A DNA stretch of 64,000 bases. Source: Sphagnum compactum. Its lineage: Eukaryota; Bryophyta; Sphagnopsida; Sphagnales. The stretch covers positions 15,927,872 through 15,991,871 of the forward strand of contig OZ234497.1 in the NCBI GenBank assembly GCA_965153455.1, given 5' to 3'. Below, piece after piece: positions 24,560 through 37,654 of the stretch. A program made the translations under genes and the position numbers. The stretch's first letter is position 1. Each line of letters starts with the position of its first letter. The notes below the pieces were generated by a model. It was not told the DNA's origin, made no database searches, and saw only the letters and a list, made by a program, of their open reading frames with translations.

Positions 24560-26392
24560 ACTACTCCTTGATCACATCTCCAACATTTGAGAATAGTATT
24601 TGGAGATGGTAGTTGGTATCGATTATGCAAAAGTTTGTGCAAGCTTCAAGTTGTTGACAAAATGGAATTAGACTAATCTTTTCAAGTGAAGGAACAAGTT
24701 GAGCTAATGTTTGTGTTGTTACTTACAGGGGCTGAGAACCTGGCCTCCACCCATTCGATTCAATCAACTTGGTTGCTTCAATTCTGTGAGAGTTTGAAGG
24801 GTGGGTGACTCAAAATTTACGAGCTCAAAATAACTCACGGTTTGGTGATACTTGACAGTCTCTGCAACAGAACACAGATAAACTACTCTGGCAATTTCTG
24901 GGATTGGTAGGCATGTGCAGAGTTATGTTCTGTTGAATTCTAATGGAGACATTTGGACCTGGTGATTCCCACATTTTGCCAAGACACAATGCTTCAAAGA
25001 GTCATTTGTAGGGTTACTCCAGCTTTGGGCCATGGTTTCACCCTAAAATCCCTGTTCATGCACAATTGAAGTGAAATTGAAACTGGGTATCACTTCACAA
25101 GATTGGAAGAATCTGATTTTTACTGGATCTGATTTCATGAAGAGAGTAATCAACAATGCAGATTTGGCAGGTGAGGCAAATCTAAAATTGGGAGTAATTA
25201 AATTCCATTTGTTCTGGATAAAAACTATGTGAACAGTTTGTTTTGTTCATTGTCCAAGTAATTTAAGATGATTGTGCAAGACTTTGGTTGTTCTTTTATA
25301 TGTCTTTAATATTGTTTAAAGCAAGTTGGAATTCAATAAATCAATTTCATTTTAACCAAAACTGAAATTAATGAATATTCAATGATGGTGTATTGATGAT
25401 ACATTGAATTAGAATTTTGTGTAAATAGGAAATATTGACATAAGTCAACTTTTTTGAAATAAGATTGTGTAAGTTATACCAAGTTGAACTAACCTATTTT
25501 GGATCATGTGTAAGTTCGTCGACCTATTTGCTTTCCAATATGTCAAAATTTGGATGGGAATTTCAATCACTTATATTATATTCTACAATTTAAACCCACA
25601 CTTGAGTGCACATATGTGGAAACAACATAAGTATATATACAACAAGGAGGATAGGAATGTAATTTTGAACAGCAATCTGGAAATATCATGAATAGTTTTT
25701 CAATTCTTCTAATTGCAAACTTTGGAACCATAAATGCGAATGTTTTGGAAAGAAAAAACAATTGAGAGAAAAGCAATTGAGTTTCAGGAAGATTTTATTA
25801 GGTGTAAAAACATTGAAAATATACAAGACACAAGACCATCATCTCAACGTTCACAATTAGTAGAAAGATTTCAAGATTCTGTTTTTTGGACAAAAAAAAA
25901 CATTTCTATGAAATTAGGAAGTAAGAGGCTTTAAATTATAATCGATAAGAAATCAAATTTTCTCTTTAAAAATTAAGTATAATCATTTAGTATGTTACTT
26001 CAAAACCATATCGCAGTGAATCGAATTTTTCACATTCAGTAATGAACTGCTGAAATCAATTTATTTACTTGGTAGTAAATCCTTATGTTCAAATTTAAAT
26101 GTGATAGAAAGATATTAGAATCCACTATTGATGCAAATCCACACCTATGTTCTGACTTGCACTAATAATGTGACTAAAAATTTCACTCTTGATTGATGTA
26201 TCGATTCCCAAGTGTAAACATGGTATGGTAAACGTGATATCTGTTTAAGGCGAACTAACTAAGGACAAATGCTTTGACGATTTACACACCCCTAACAACA
26301 TGGCGGGAATTTCCCTGTGTATTGGGAGGGCATGTTATCAAGCTAGTATCACAGTAAAAAACTAACAATTTGCTGCATTGGCTTTTACACTA
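24560..26392. other. AP-1 sigma 3' flank and AT-rich spacer
   Basis: The first several hundred bases probably include the 3' untranslated region. Beyond about 25.2 kb the sequence becomes AT-rich with no gene, RNA or recognised element. Confidence 0.4.
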
Positions 26393-26492
26393 GGTAAAGC
26401 CCGTGGGTGGGGGCATTACCAAAACTAACCAACCCACCTTCGGCCTTGGGGGGAACTTATTTTGGGAATGCCCCCCACCCTGGAGCTTTACC
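26393..26492. repeat. Imperfect inverted repeat at the edge of R1 copy 2
   Basis: Arms of about 25 bases (26393-26417, GGTAAAGC...GGGGGCATT; 26467-26492, AATGCCCCCC...GCTTTACC) are near-complementary around a 49-base loop. This is GC-rich relative to its surroundings. R1 copy 2 begins only a few bases later. It resembles a small foldback element, but no target duplication was identified. Confidence 0.6.
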
Positions 26493-26498
26493 CTACAC

Positions 26499-26932
26499 CA
26501 TCTATCTATGAAGGAAGGTAGTTTGTTTGTTTGATTTGTTTTGTTTGTACTTATAAGATCCACTGAACCAGGATCCTTCAGATTGTGTTCTTGGTCCCTT
26601 TGGAAAGCTCTCGAGGAGGAGGGGTGCATTGGGTTGGTTTCATGGTGTTTGGACTTGCAGTGTAGAAGTTCTTGAATATTGAATGATTTCTTCACACAAA
26701 ATTAAATTAAATCATAGCTGAAAACTTAAGAGGAATTGGAATGTCCCTTTGGTGTTGTTGGAAAGATCTTGATGAGCAAGATTTAATGGAATTTATTTGG
26801 TAAGATTTGGATTCAGAATGTGGGAGATATTGATTTTTAAGTTATTTCTGCTGCTAAAAATTCAAATAAATTTCAAAAAACCAGGTTTTGGAGGGAAAAA
26901 TCAGTTGAGAATGTGGTAACACTTGAAGGCTT
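26499..26932 (+). repeat. Dispersed repeat family R1, copy 2
   Basis: Partner of 9168-9590, described there. The shared blocks occur in the same order and orientation. This copy has GTAGTTTGTTTGTTTGATT and CTTTGGAAAGCTCT variants and a longer poly-purine end. Confidence 0.75.
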
Positions 26933-28658
26933 ACCATTTGATTCAAGCATGACTTCCTTTCGTATTTGGCTGTTCAAAAAATCGATACATACGTTGCAAA
27001 ACAATGTTCACATGTTGAGTTTCCCTATTTTGTAATGGGTTTAGGGTTTAGGGCCATGTGCAAGTACAATTTTGATAACAAAAAAAATCAAAGATATGAG
27101 GTGAAGGTTTAGGGTTTTCTTGATTTTTTTTGTTATCAAAATTGTTCATTGGTTGCTTTCATGACGTACTGACACTTGATAAATATCATAGGTTATGATT
27201 GATGTTTGGCACTTTTTTGCTGAATATTTATTTATTTAAGGTTCCAAAAATTCAATTTCAAATTTTCAATGCTTAAAGAATAAGTATGCAAAATACATCT
27301 TGTGTTGTGCATTTGTAGTAATAACCCAATGGTTTTTAATTTCCAATTTTTTTTTGCTATTTATCAATAAAATTTTCTCTTCTTGTTTGGCTAGACCTTT
27401 CACAACTTATTTTGTGTTGAACATCAGTCATAAGTACAATAGTCAATAAGACATGTCTGAAAGGTTTTCATTATTTCTTGTTTGTATAGTTGTTTCAAAC
27501 AATCATAAACATTGATCACTTGTCTTAAGTAACTAATCCTAATTTTTAAAAATAACATATATTCAATGGTTGCCTTATATTTTAGTCAATAAAGACACAA
27601 TGGGAGGATGCTATTAGCCCAAGCCATGCAGTCTTTGAGAAGGGTTATTTTTTATGAACCCCAATTCACTCTGATAGGCCTTTTGAACCATGCCTTTTGG
27701 TAAAGAAAATGCATTCACTTGAACCTACAACAAATCAATGCTAAAAGTATCTTGGACTTTGTGCTGAGAAATATGTGACCTTCAAAAACATCCCTAAAAA
27801 GTGCTTATTAAGCTAAGACTAGGTTAAAATACTTGAACTTAAAGCTCTAAATGTAGGTAAGGAGAGGCGAATGATTTGATAATTCATTGTTTTTAATTAA
27901 TGTGTCAAGTATTTCAATTTATTTCCTTCTTGTGTAATTTTCTTTTGGAATAATGTAAATTATGGCATATAGTACAAATAACGTAGTCTAGTGTGAAAAT
28001 AAAACCGAGAAATAAATAAAAATAATGTAAAAACATAATGGCATGGCTCTCATGCATTCTACACCTTTGTTTCTTTCCATATATAAGTTGTTTGAAGTAA
28101 TCAAAGATCAATGATATGGCACTAAAACATCAGTGAATCCAATTGATCTCATGCAAATGATGTGTTTTGGCCAATTACAATTAGGTCATTTTAGTTGGAT
28201 GTCAACATCCTATAAAAATTATTTTAAACTTTCAATATTTTTGCTGCATGCACTTAAACCTTTTTGGAACTATGAAGTACTTGAGTTAACATTAATTATC
28301 TCATTGCATGTGATGTTCATTCACCCTAGTTATGGTGGAGGTGACATTTGCATGGATGATGACCTTGTGCGAATTCGTGTGTATCCAATATTGGGGAATA
28401 ACATTTGCATGTGGATCTTCACCTCCTATTAGAATTAGGAGTAGGCTACAACTAAGGGGTTGGATCCTTAAGTTTGCAACTACTTGCGCAATCCTATGAG
28501 CTCATTGTAAATCTGTGTGTTATTCATAGTTGTTCACTCCTTGTTCTACAGTCAATTTCCAACGATTATTACAAGTAGGAATAATCCAGAGGGAATCAGG
28601 TAATGGGTTAGAAGATATACTTCAACTTCATAAATATGAAAAGATCGATGAAGTTGCA
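26933..28658. other. AT-rich spacer without a recognised gene
   Basis: Apart from the hairpin at 27037-27145, nothing could be identified. Open frames such as that at about 28133-28432 have no recognised motifs. Confidence 0.4.
27037..27145. repeat. Perfect 26-bp inverted repeat with telomere-like motifs
   Basis: Arms at 27066-27091 and 27120-27145 are exact reverse complements (ACAATTTTGATAAC plus an A8 run and TCAA), separated by 28 bases. GGGTTTAGGGTTTAGGG, two plant telomere-type TTTAGGG units, lies just outside the left arm at 27037-27053. GGTTTAGGG recurs inside the loop at 27106-27114. Confidence 0.85.
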
Positions 28659-28873
28659 GAGAAATCTCCACAACAACAATTAAAGGTAACACGACAATGA
28701 GTGCAGTCATAACCTCATGAGAGTCGCTCACAAAGTGACAGACCATCACCTTCATCACCAACGGCAGTGACGAGCTGCCATGACTACCCACTGAGTTCAT
28801 CAGCTCCCAACAGTGGGTGTAGATAAGCATATAATAATCTTCCCAAAAAACTTGGGCAAACCACTATACACAA
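28659..28873 (-). repeat. Dispersed repeat family R2, copy 2 (inverted)
   Basis: The reverse complement matches R2 copies at 7613-7858 and 51494-51690, including CTTATCTACACCCA and GTGATGAAGGTGATGGT blocks. Upstream of the core it also shares GTATA(A/G)TGGTTT(A/G)CCCAA with copy 1, showing that the repeat extends beyond the core. Confidence 0.75.
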
Positions 28874-30295
28874 TCTGCGTCCTGAGTTTCTGTTGCCTTT
28901 CCGGAAGCAATGGGAAGACTCAGACGTGATGTTGGCTAGCACTCAAGAGACATTGCTAATCAAAAAAGTCAACAGTATCCTCATTCAAGCTGCAACAAGC
29001 TTCTGAAGGAAAGAGCTTTTATTTCATTTTAGCATGTCCCTGTATATGCAAGCATCTATGCCTAAAGGACATAGAGGCCTATATATAGGGTAGTGGTCGG
29101 GGCCTCCTGCACCCTGAACATATCCTTTAAGCACACCACTGGTGACTACTTGGATGCAGAACATCCGCTAAAGCCACTAGAAAAAAGAATAAATATGAAA
29201 ACTACAAAAAATCAACACCAAGATATAACTCACCCCAAAGATATATGCCTTGCCAAAACCCTGAAGCCTACTGTCTTTAGTCTTTACCCACAAGATCGGT
29301 AAAAAGAAAATGCCAACCAGGGTAGCCTATGTATCAGGTATTCCATTATAATATGCAAACCATATCCTTCTGTCTTTGTACTGACTCCATAACAATTTCC
29401 TCTTTACAAAAGTTACATAAGTTAGGGAGAAAGGCTTCACAAGGATTTTCAATAACTGTGGAGGGTTTGTTGCCAGGTCTAACGGAAACAGAATCATAAT
29501 GGTTTTCATGTAGCCTTTTTCTGTCTATGTTTTGACCCCTTACAAGGCACAATAAAGGGGTCCTTTTGGGGTCTACCAGACCTAACTTAGGCAGGTGTCA
29601 AGACCTATCATCTACAAGACCATTCTGCAAAATCCATATGAGCATTTACATATGGAATGTGTTGGGTACAGGCTACTTTGCCCATTTTGCTGCCTGTGTA
29701 GAAATTTGGACTCACCCAAATTTCTCACAGGCACCTCACTGGGAACAATGGACTGTACCAGGCATGCTCCATAATACATTCATGTTACTTCAGTATCTCC
29801 GCAAAGCTCCTCCTCCTTCCAATAAGGAGAAGTGCGAGATAGGCAAAGGCTGATATGACATGCCTTCTTCATGAAAATTGACTGCTGACTCTGAGCACGT
29901 CAACCTCTGTACAAATTGACAATACCTAGGATAACTAAACAGCACATGCTGGCTGAAGAATCCAACTTTGCCAAAGTAGAACATAGAAATATAGAGAAAG
30001 GTCCATGCTAGTGATACTTGAAGCATATGACTAACCTATGAGCCTCTTGGCTTTGGAGGCAAGGATGAATCCTTTGTCTCAATCAGGAGAATCTGAACCC
30101 CTTGGTGAAGCTCCACTCTGCTAGCATTGTTACAATGGTTTGCGTGATAATGCCAATTCCAATCCCTTCACAAAAGGGTTAGCAGTAAGACACAGCAACG
30201 GAAAAATGATTCTAACTGGCCACTCCAACTTCAAGTGATTGCTGCTTGGCAAGACAAGAACTGCAAGCCCTAAACCCTCTCCACCAAAAGGCTTA
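28874..30295. other. Spacer downstream of thioredoxin
   Basis: No gene is supported. A TATATATA motif at about 29081-29089 is followed by a short open stretch, but that stretch lacks an ATG and motifs. The part near 30 kb is probably the 3' untranslated region of the minus-strand thioredoxin gene. Confidence 0.4.
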
Positions 30296-31073
30296 CTAAT
30301 CAATGTACTTGTCAAGTGTAATGGACAAGGTTGACTTAGGTACGGCTCCTATCACAGTGTCTCTCTTCTCTCCTCCCTTGAAAATCATAACGGTAGGAAT
30401 ACTTCGGATGCCGTACTCAGTCGCAATTGCTGGCCACTCATCTGTGTTGATCTTCAAGCATCTAAGCTTACCTCCATATTCCTTTGCAAGTTGGTCAATT
30501 ATCGGGGCAATCATGCGACATGGTCCACACCAGGGGGCCCAAAAATCAACCAGAACTGGAACCTCGCTCTCCAACACAAGAGACTTCCATGTTGCTTCAG
30601 TAACAACGCCAGCTACTGCAACAACCAAGAGAAGAAAAAAAAACAAAGAAAAGCAGAGAATTGAGCATTCCGATTCAAGACCAAAGAATCCCGGACTCTG
30701 CACAAGCTCTAAGGACAGGAAAAAGTACTGGGGCTACTCCCTACTTCAAGATTGGGAAGAAGGAATAAATACCTCCTGTTTCTGTCAAGGTTTCTTGAGC
30801 TTCGCACACGATGTGTGACGAGCTGAAAGACCGAGTCGTAGCAGAGCGGACGGGCATAGAGGTGGCTCGGGACCTCCTCCTTGTCATCGCAAGTCCCGTA
30901 CAAGCCGGCAAAGCCGAAGCTCCTCTAGTGCAGCATTGTCCTCTTCCAGGCGCCGCCATACCCGTCACCGATGCCGAATGCGCAGATACTACTGTTTGCT
31001 TATGCTCGTGCTGTCTCAGCAAACCTCCCGCCAACATAGGCCCTGCCACTCCGGCCTCCACAACCACCGCCAT
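30296..31073 (-). CDS. Chloroplast thioredoxin, m type
   Basis: Thioredoxin m passes electrons from ferredoxin-thioredoxin reductase to stromal targets by dithiol exchange. Two exons on the minus strand (31073-30773 and 30615-30296) join in phase 1 and give 206 residues. The first about 90 residues are rich in Ala, Arg, Ser and Thr and poor in acidic residues, as in a plastid transit peptide, ending near [10 protein letters not shown]. The thioredoxin fold follows: [20 protein letters not shown] with the redox pair Cys130 and Cys133, [20 protein letters not shown] with the cis-proline loop, and [17 protein letters not shown]. The IGAVP ending and KINTDE are typical of the m type rather than f, x or y. 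The stop is followed at once by a second stop codon. Confidence 0.95.
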
Positions 31074-31132
31074 TCCCCTTCAAAGGAAAGAATCAAAACC
31101 TTCCAAACCTCCCCCACCAAAAAAGAAGACCC

Positions 31133-31330
31133 AAAAAAAAAAAAAAAAAAAGCGGCAGCTCCGTAGCTGCCGCAAACTAAAATAGAGCTTCTCTGCCGTC
31201 CCCTTTCCCTACAAAAACAACAACAACAACAACGGGAAATAAATTGCGACACGCAAAAAACACACACAACGACTGCCGGGAAAAACAGAAGACGAAGAAG
31301 AAAAAAGAAGAAGAAGAGGAGAAGCTCTTT
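31133..31330 (-). other. Thioredoxin leader with homopolymer and TTC-rich tract
   Basis: On the plus strand this is an A-run of about 20 bases, then (AAC)n and a GAAGAAGAA-rich stretch. Read on the coding strand it is a T/TTC-rich pyrimidine leader, resembling the pyrimidine-rich leaders of EHD and the DUF2358 gene. Confidence 0.5.
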
Positions 31331-31459
31331 GTGATTTACGTCCGTCGATGTTTCCCATCTGACGGTTCAAGGTGAATTTCGCGGTGGGGATTTGTGGATA
31401 GAATTACGCCTGTCTTATGGCCTACAACCCCGGCGGAATCTCCTCCTATCATTTCACTA

Positions 31460-31465
31460 CACGTG
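31460..31465. promoter_or_regulatory. G-box upstream of thioredoxin m
   Basis: CACGTG within ACACGTGG, about 390 bases upstream of the thioredoxin ATG. This is the plant bZIP/bHLH binding core common in light-regulated plastid genes. Function is inferred from position only. Confidence 0.4.
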
Positions 31466-31499
31466 GTGCATTTCCATTTGTTTGCGGATCCATCAGATA

Positions 31500-34490
31500 T
31501 ACGCATGTTCACCTATTATCTGGAATGTATATACGTAGTATGTATATGTATACAATATTCCATACTGTATTATACTATACTATACTACTTGTATTTTCCA
31601 TATGTATGCACATTTTTTGTTTATTTGAATTAAGTTTAAACTAAACCACATGTATTTTTAATGTTTAATTTAAAAAGGTTTTTTAGTGATCGACCAATGC
31701 ATGTGTAAACATATAAAATATCAAAATTACTAATTATTTTTTTCAATATGTGAGTAATTCCCCTACCTAATCAACAATTTTTTGAGACTTAATAATACAT
31801 GTTATTTACTATAGTTGTTTGGTAAATATTTGAAGTTTAACCTTAGCAAATGTTGGTAATTAACAAAATTATTATTATTGTTGGGCTTTTTATTATACCT
31901 TATTGAGGTCACATTTGTGGTTTACTTATAAGTAAAACTCTCTTAACAACAATACAACAAAATGAGGAATTACATAAGGCTATGAAAAATGATAACAAAT
32001 TAAAAAGTGTAATGTATTGAAGTACCTATTATATAGGTACCAATGTTTTATGTTATTGGCAAAAAAAAATTGCTACTTTTCAACAAAGAAATTGAGAAAT
32101 TTTTGGAATTTTTTTTGTTTTTCCTAGTGTAAATTCAACTAATATATTATTTCCCCAAATTTTCAATATGAAAAAATTTGGAAATAAGAGATTGATGGGT
32201 AGTTGTTTGTAAAACATTGACACATACAAAATGTGTGTGAAAGTAAAAGGGTTTATGATAAAAGTAAAGTTGGTATGAAATGTTTTTGAAAGCATAAAAG
32301 TTGGTCTCATAATCACAAAAATTACCATGACCAAAAGAAAATTTAATGTGCAAAAAGGCTATACAAAAAAAAAATTATAAAAAAAGGCCTAAACCTAGAT
32401 CTAAGTATGCACAAAAAGGTTATATTTTGACCAAAAATATATAATATGTTCCCAAAAAAAAAAACTCAAACAATATTTTATCCATAACATAAAAAGAAAC
32501 ATGAAGCAAAGATAACAAGATTATTGTGTGAAAGCATACTCCATGTTGATGATGAATGAAACAAATTAAAAGATAATTAAGGGTAGAATTATGTTTAATT
32601 TGGGTGATCCTATTATGAAACCAATTGAATTTTACCCAACAATCAATATATGGGTCCTTACATTTTTACTTGCATAATTTTGAATTCAAAAAAAGAGTGT
32701 CTCACCATCTCTAGAAGAAATTGAAATTGAGATGACATCAATTTTTTAATACTAAATTGATTCTTCATCCTTGAAGGCTTTTCACAATGTTTCAACATTA
32801 CATGTAAAATTTGTTCTTTCACTTGACTTCATGAGAGTCAAGATACAACATGGAATTACAAAAGCACAATGGGCTCCCTGGCAACTCCTTCAATAAATTT
32901 TTCAATTTATTGCACTTTGACCAACCCATTTGCAACTTATTTGCAAATTGATCCAATCCTTGAAAATTGGGAATATCTAACAAGGGGCATCTCTAGTCAC
33001 TAAAGCTTTCTAAATGCATCAAAACATTTATCACATATTAAAATAAAGTCAAAAAAAAAAAAGCCAAATATATATATGTGTGCAATGCAATGAATGTTGA
33101 CATGCGAAGGTTGGTCTTTTTGAAATCAAGCTTTTCAAGCCAACCTAAAATATGATCATCAAATTCATTAGTTTTTGTTAACATAATTGATCCCATTGAA
33201 GTTTGTTCAGATTTTCATCAATGACAATAGACATGGTATCACCTATACCAATTGTAATTGTGAATAATTTGTAAGAAAGTGACTAATTTTTTAAAACCTA
33301 ATTGAAAGGTCAAAAGGTGCATGTACAAAGCTATCATAACCAATAGGTATAACTTTTATGATTGTATGAAAGGAGGTGAAAGCACACTAAAGAAAGGCAA
33401 AAAATGGTGATGTATAACAAGCACAAGAATATATAGTGAGCTTTTTTTTGGTGACAATGTTTTAGCAATCCTAAATTCAAGCAAACAAGTTTTGGAATGT
33501 GCATGACAACTTTTTATAATTCAAAATTAACTATAAATAAAAGTTAACTTTGATCCAATGGTCAAATCCAGAAGATTGGATACATTTAATGTACACATAA
33601 TAAATACATGCATGTTGTTATCTTCTTTTATTGCCAATGTTTATTCGATGAACATATTTAGTAATAAAGTTTCTATGGCTTACAAACATTAAAAAATCAC
33701 ATATGGTGAGCAAAATGGTATAACAGATGTAACAATTTTGCCAAATTTTGATGGATTTCCTATTCTTATATTATTTTCATTTTTCACCTACATTTTCATA
33801 CAAAAATATCACCTATAACCTCACACCTAAAATATATATTTCATTTTTCATACTTTATGATCGATATTAATTTGGGCCAAATATACTCACCACATACAAA
33901 ATTTTCATCTTTTGTTACTTTTTTTTTTTAAATGATGAGATCAATTTCCAAACTTTTCAAAACTACCCAAAGTTCATAATATTGCCATCAAGTTTGGTGT
34001 ACATATTTGGTCAAAACTTTTAAGTGTAAAAAATTATACTTTGTGATTACAATTTTGGGGGGCTTTGATGTGTTTTCCATCAACATGAATAGGAACATCA
34101 ATGGAATGTAAATCACAATCACATTGGATTATGTCAAATTACATCAAATGAAACATACTGGGATGTAAATCAAACATGTTATCATGTACAAGACAATTAT
34201 TAAAAATATATACAACATTTTTTCTTAAATATTTCTTTTTCTCTCTTTCTCTCAAAATTGCAATTGATGTATTCAACATAATTAATATAGTTTTAAAGTT
34301 CATTTTTTTTTAAACAGAAGAAAGATAGTAAAACATGAAGTATGGAATGATGATCTAATTGGGTGTAGAAATACAAAGTTCACTCATGTTCTAAGAGCCA
34401 TAAATGTGTGTCAAGTTTCATGGTTTTGACACCACTATGACCTCCAATCCTTTCACATCAAATGTTGCATCAAGTTCCATTGATTTTTAA
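31500..34490. other. AT-rich gene-free stretch
   Basis: Apart from a short TATAC/ACTAT repeat near 31568-31590, nothing is identifiable. The sequence is full of A/T runs and short open frames without motifs. It may include unrecognised flanks of the copia element that follows. Confidence 0.45.
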
Positions 34491-34494
34491 AATG

Positions 34495-36960
34495 TGATAG
34501 AGGAAAAACTTGTAGGTGCAAACTTTCCCACATGGAAAATAAAGATGGAGCTAATTTTAATAAATAATATAATTTACAATGTATTCATGGAAGTTGAAGT
34601 ACATCTAAAGCCTATAGATGTTGCCATATCTACAAGCATGGCAATATAGCAAGGCAATTGCTTAACAAATCTAATGTTACATTTGGGAAATAACCAAATT
34701 GAGATTGTAAAAGCTTTTGAATCCTTTGAAGAGGTGTGGGATAAGCTTCATTATGTTATGATCATACAAATCAATCAACTAGATTTATGGCCAAGAAATA
34801 ATTTACCAAGCTCTAATGATGCAAAACAGTGGAATAATGACACGATGTTTTGTTGAAACATTTGAAACCTTTTTGAATAAGATTGTTGAAGGCCGACGCA
34901 CAATCACCAAGATGATGATGACGCGATGTAGCTTTTTTTAGGTTCAATGAATTCAAATGAATCATTATCACAATGGAAAATGATCCCAATTTAACATTGT
35001 ATATTTTAATGGGGAAATTTTGCCACCATAAAAACATGCATTCATGTTTTTCAAAGAATGGAAATGCCTCATCTACATTCTATTAAAAGAATTGGGCAAA
35101 AGTCAATGCAAATGGGAAGTTAGCCAAATAAAACAAAGTGGAACACAATTTAACAATTCATATTACAATACAAGCTTGAACAAGGTAAATGCTTTTGATA
35201 TGGTCAAAAGGAACAATACATTAAATATTGTAACAAAAAATGTAAAGATATGAAAAGACACATGAATAAAAATGGCAAGACTAAAACCAATAATGGCAAG
35301 ACTAAAGCTTCTATGTTGAAAGGAAGTAACAAAGATAGTTGCAACAATACATGAAAAGTTTTTAGAATCAAATGTATGCCTAATTGATTTAAGTTGTACT
35401 TAGCATATGATTTATCATAAGGAGTGGTTTCAAGGATTCACCTTTCTACCTACCACCAAAAAAGGTGTACCTAGGATACGGACAAATTCAATAAACAAAA
35501 GGAAAAGGAACCATAACCTTTATTCATGATTTGGGCTTAAAACTGGACATTCACAACATATTTTATGTTCCAAGTATCACAAAAAGTCTATTTTCTATCA
35601 ACTAAACAGTCTCAACTAACATGAAATTGGCATTTGACAAAGACAATTGTCTAATCAATACAAAAATACAAGGAAAATAAATGTGCAAATAAAAATGAAG
35701 GGTAACTTGTACCCATTGGGGACATGAATATGGGTTGGAACAAATCTTTTTACAACTCCAAATTTTTCATTATCCACAATTCAAAAAACCAAAGAATTGG
35801 ACATTTGCCTATTAAAACAATACAAAAAATGGAGCAACAAAATGCAATGACAAGTTTTACCAATCCAATCATTGATATACCTTTGTGTCAAAGTTGTCTA
35901 GCAAGAAAACAATAAAAATGTTAGTTTCCAACCAAGGATGGAACACACAAACTTCTAAATCTTGTGCATTTTGACATTTGTGAACCAATGCAAACCTAGT
36001 CCATAGATGGTGCAAAATATTTTGTTCTATTCATTGATGATTTGTCAAGATACAGAATAATTATTTTCTTAAGACCATATTGGAAGTCCTAGACAAATTT
36101 CAAGTTTTCATAGCCATGATAGAAAAAGAAACCAATTTTAATATCAAATGCTTAAAGAAATGATAATGTAGTGATCCACTTATTTACATGCATTTGATGT
36201 TTCTATGAAGCCCATGGCATTATTTGACAACTCACAATTTCATACACTTTAGAATAAAATGGAATGTCCAATTGTAAAAATCAGCACTTGTGGAAAGTGC
36301 TTGCAATATGTTAATGCAAAATAAATTATCTAATCATTTGTGGGTTAAAGTTGTTAATGCAATGTGCTACCTTTAGAATAGGTCTTTGATCAGTGTAGTT
36401 TTTCAAAAACACCCTTTGAAGCATGGTGTGATAAGAAACCAAATGTGAGCCATGTGCATATTTTTGGTTGCATTACTCATGTTCACACCCACCCAAAAGT
36501 GAGACGAAAATTGGATTCAAAATCTTATGAATGTGTTTTAATGGGATTTGGTGAACACGTTAAAGGTTATAGGGTTTATAACACAAAAACTCACAAGACA
36601 TTTTTCATTCATGGTGTTATATTTTATGAATATTTGGTACTTGTAGAATCCCTAGAATTGACACAATGGACAATAGGGCATGGGCTTTAATCAATAGTTC
36701 ACACAATCTAATCCATCATTCATGTGACTCCTAATTTTTGAATTCAATTACCCATAAACCCCGTAGTCCTTGTAATCTAAATTACAACTTTGATTCATAT
36801 TTAAGGTTATGTAATCTAACCATAGTCTTTTTACTTAATCATCAAGTTGATTTGTTGGAGATGAAGTTCATCTTGATGACAACCCATTTGATATGGACCT
36901 CAAGACATCATTTCAAGAAGTACACCACTTTCAAAAAGTGGATGTTCAAATAATGGTATT
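34495..36960 (+). mobile_element. Decayed Ty1/copia retrotransposon (gag-protease-integrase part)
   Basis: Broken frames in order resemble copia polyprotein. A gag segment (GANFPTWKIKMELILI; later ESFEEVWDKLHYVM) is at about 34500-34760. A protease/linker region follows at about 35370-35680. The pre-integrase zinc region at about 35800-35915 contains GHLPIKTIQKMEQQN and CQSCLARKQ. The integrase core start at about 36010 reads GAKYFVLFIDDLSRY. The integrase C-terminal part at 36445-36640 reads KLDSKSYECVLMGFGEH and KGYRVYNTKTHK. Stops and frameshifts interrupt it throughout. No reverse transcriptase follows, and the similarity ends near 36960, so the 3' half is missing. No LTR pair was recognised. 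It is certainly non-functional. Confidence 0.85.
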
Positions 36961-37654
36961 CCAACTTGAAGGAATTCAAATTCAATGAAACATCAATGTA
37001 ATGTTTGATAAGTTTTTAAAAGATTCAAACATACTTCTAGTAAAATTGAAGGATTATGTGCATTATGCACTAGTGGGCCCTGTGCGATTGGCCCAAGAGT
37101 GATAGGAATTGTCACACCCCTAACTTGTGCTCACAACCAAGGCTAAGGCAAAGCAAAAAGGAAGTGAATCGATAACAAATTAAGGCAAGAAAGAAACATG
37201 AACACACTAGGGGAATGAAAAGGAAACACACGTGGGACTTTCAAAATGAACTCCCATTGTGGGAATTGGGAGTTTCGAAATGTTTCAAAAATTAAAGACA
37301 AAATTATAAGGGGTAAAACTTATCCAAATTGAAAATGTTTAATACCATTGGAAAGCTTTCAAATTTTAAATAATAGTGAGTTTGTATTCTTCATTTTGAG
37401 ACGTGGACTAGAAGTTTGTGACCAAAGTTGATATCATTTACATTACTGCATATATTGTGTGGCTCATGCAAATGATTTTTTTATGATGTGCTTATGATTG
37501 TCACATCATCTTTGTCCCATCCCAAAGCTTCCATAGACCCCTCTTACCCCTAAATGCATGGACCTAGGAACATGCCTTGGGTTGCATTTCATTGCAACTT
37601 TGGGAATCAACAAGATATTAACCTTTGATACCATTATACATGCCCAAGGGTGTG
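36961..37654. other. Junction between copia and Helitron remnants
   Basis: Contains TGTCACACCCCTAAC at about 37115, a kind of sequence often seen at plant LTR edges, directly after the point where copia similarity stops. It could be the edge of another element that truncated the copia copy. No frame is supported. Confidence 0.35.

Noticed and set aside
29566-29853. Open frame of about 95 codons downstream of thioredoxin
   Set aside because: Non-ATG start, no motifs, and lies in probable 3' flank of the opposite-strand gene.
30303-30818. Long plus-strand open frame of about 171 codons across thioredoxin
   Set aside because: It is the shadow of the minus-strand thioredoxin exons, which have the WCGPC motif and correct splicing.
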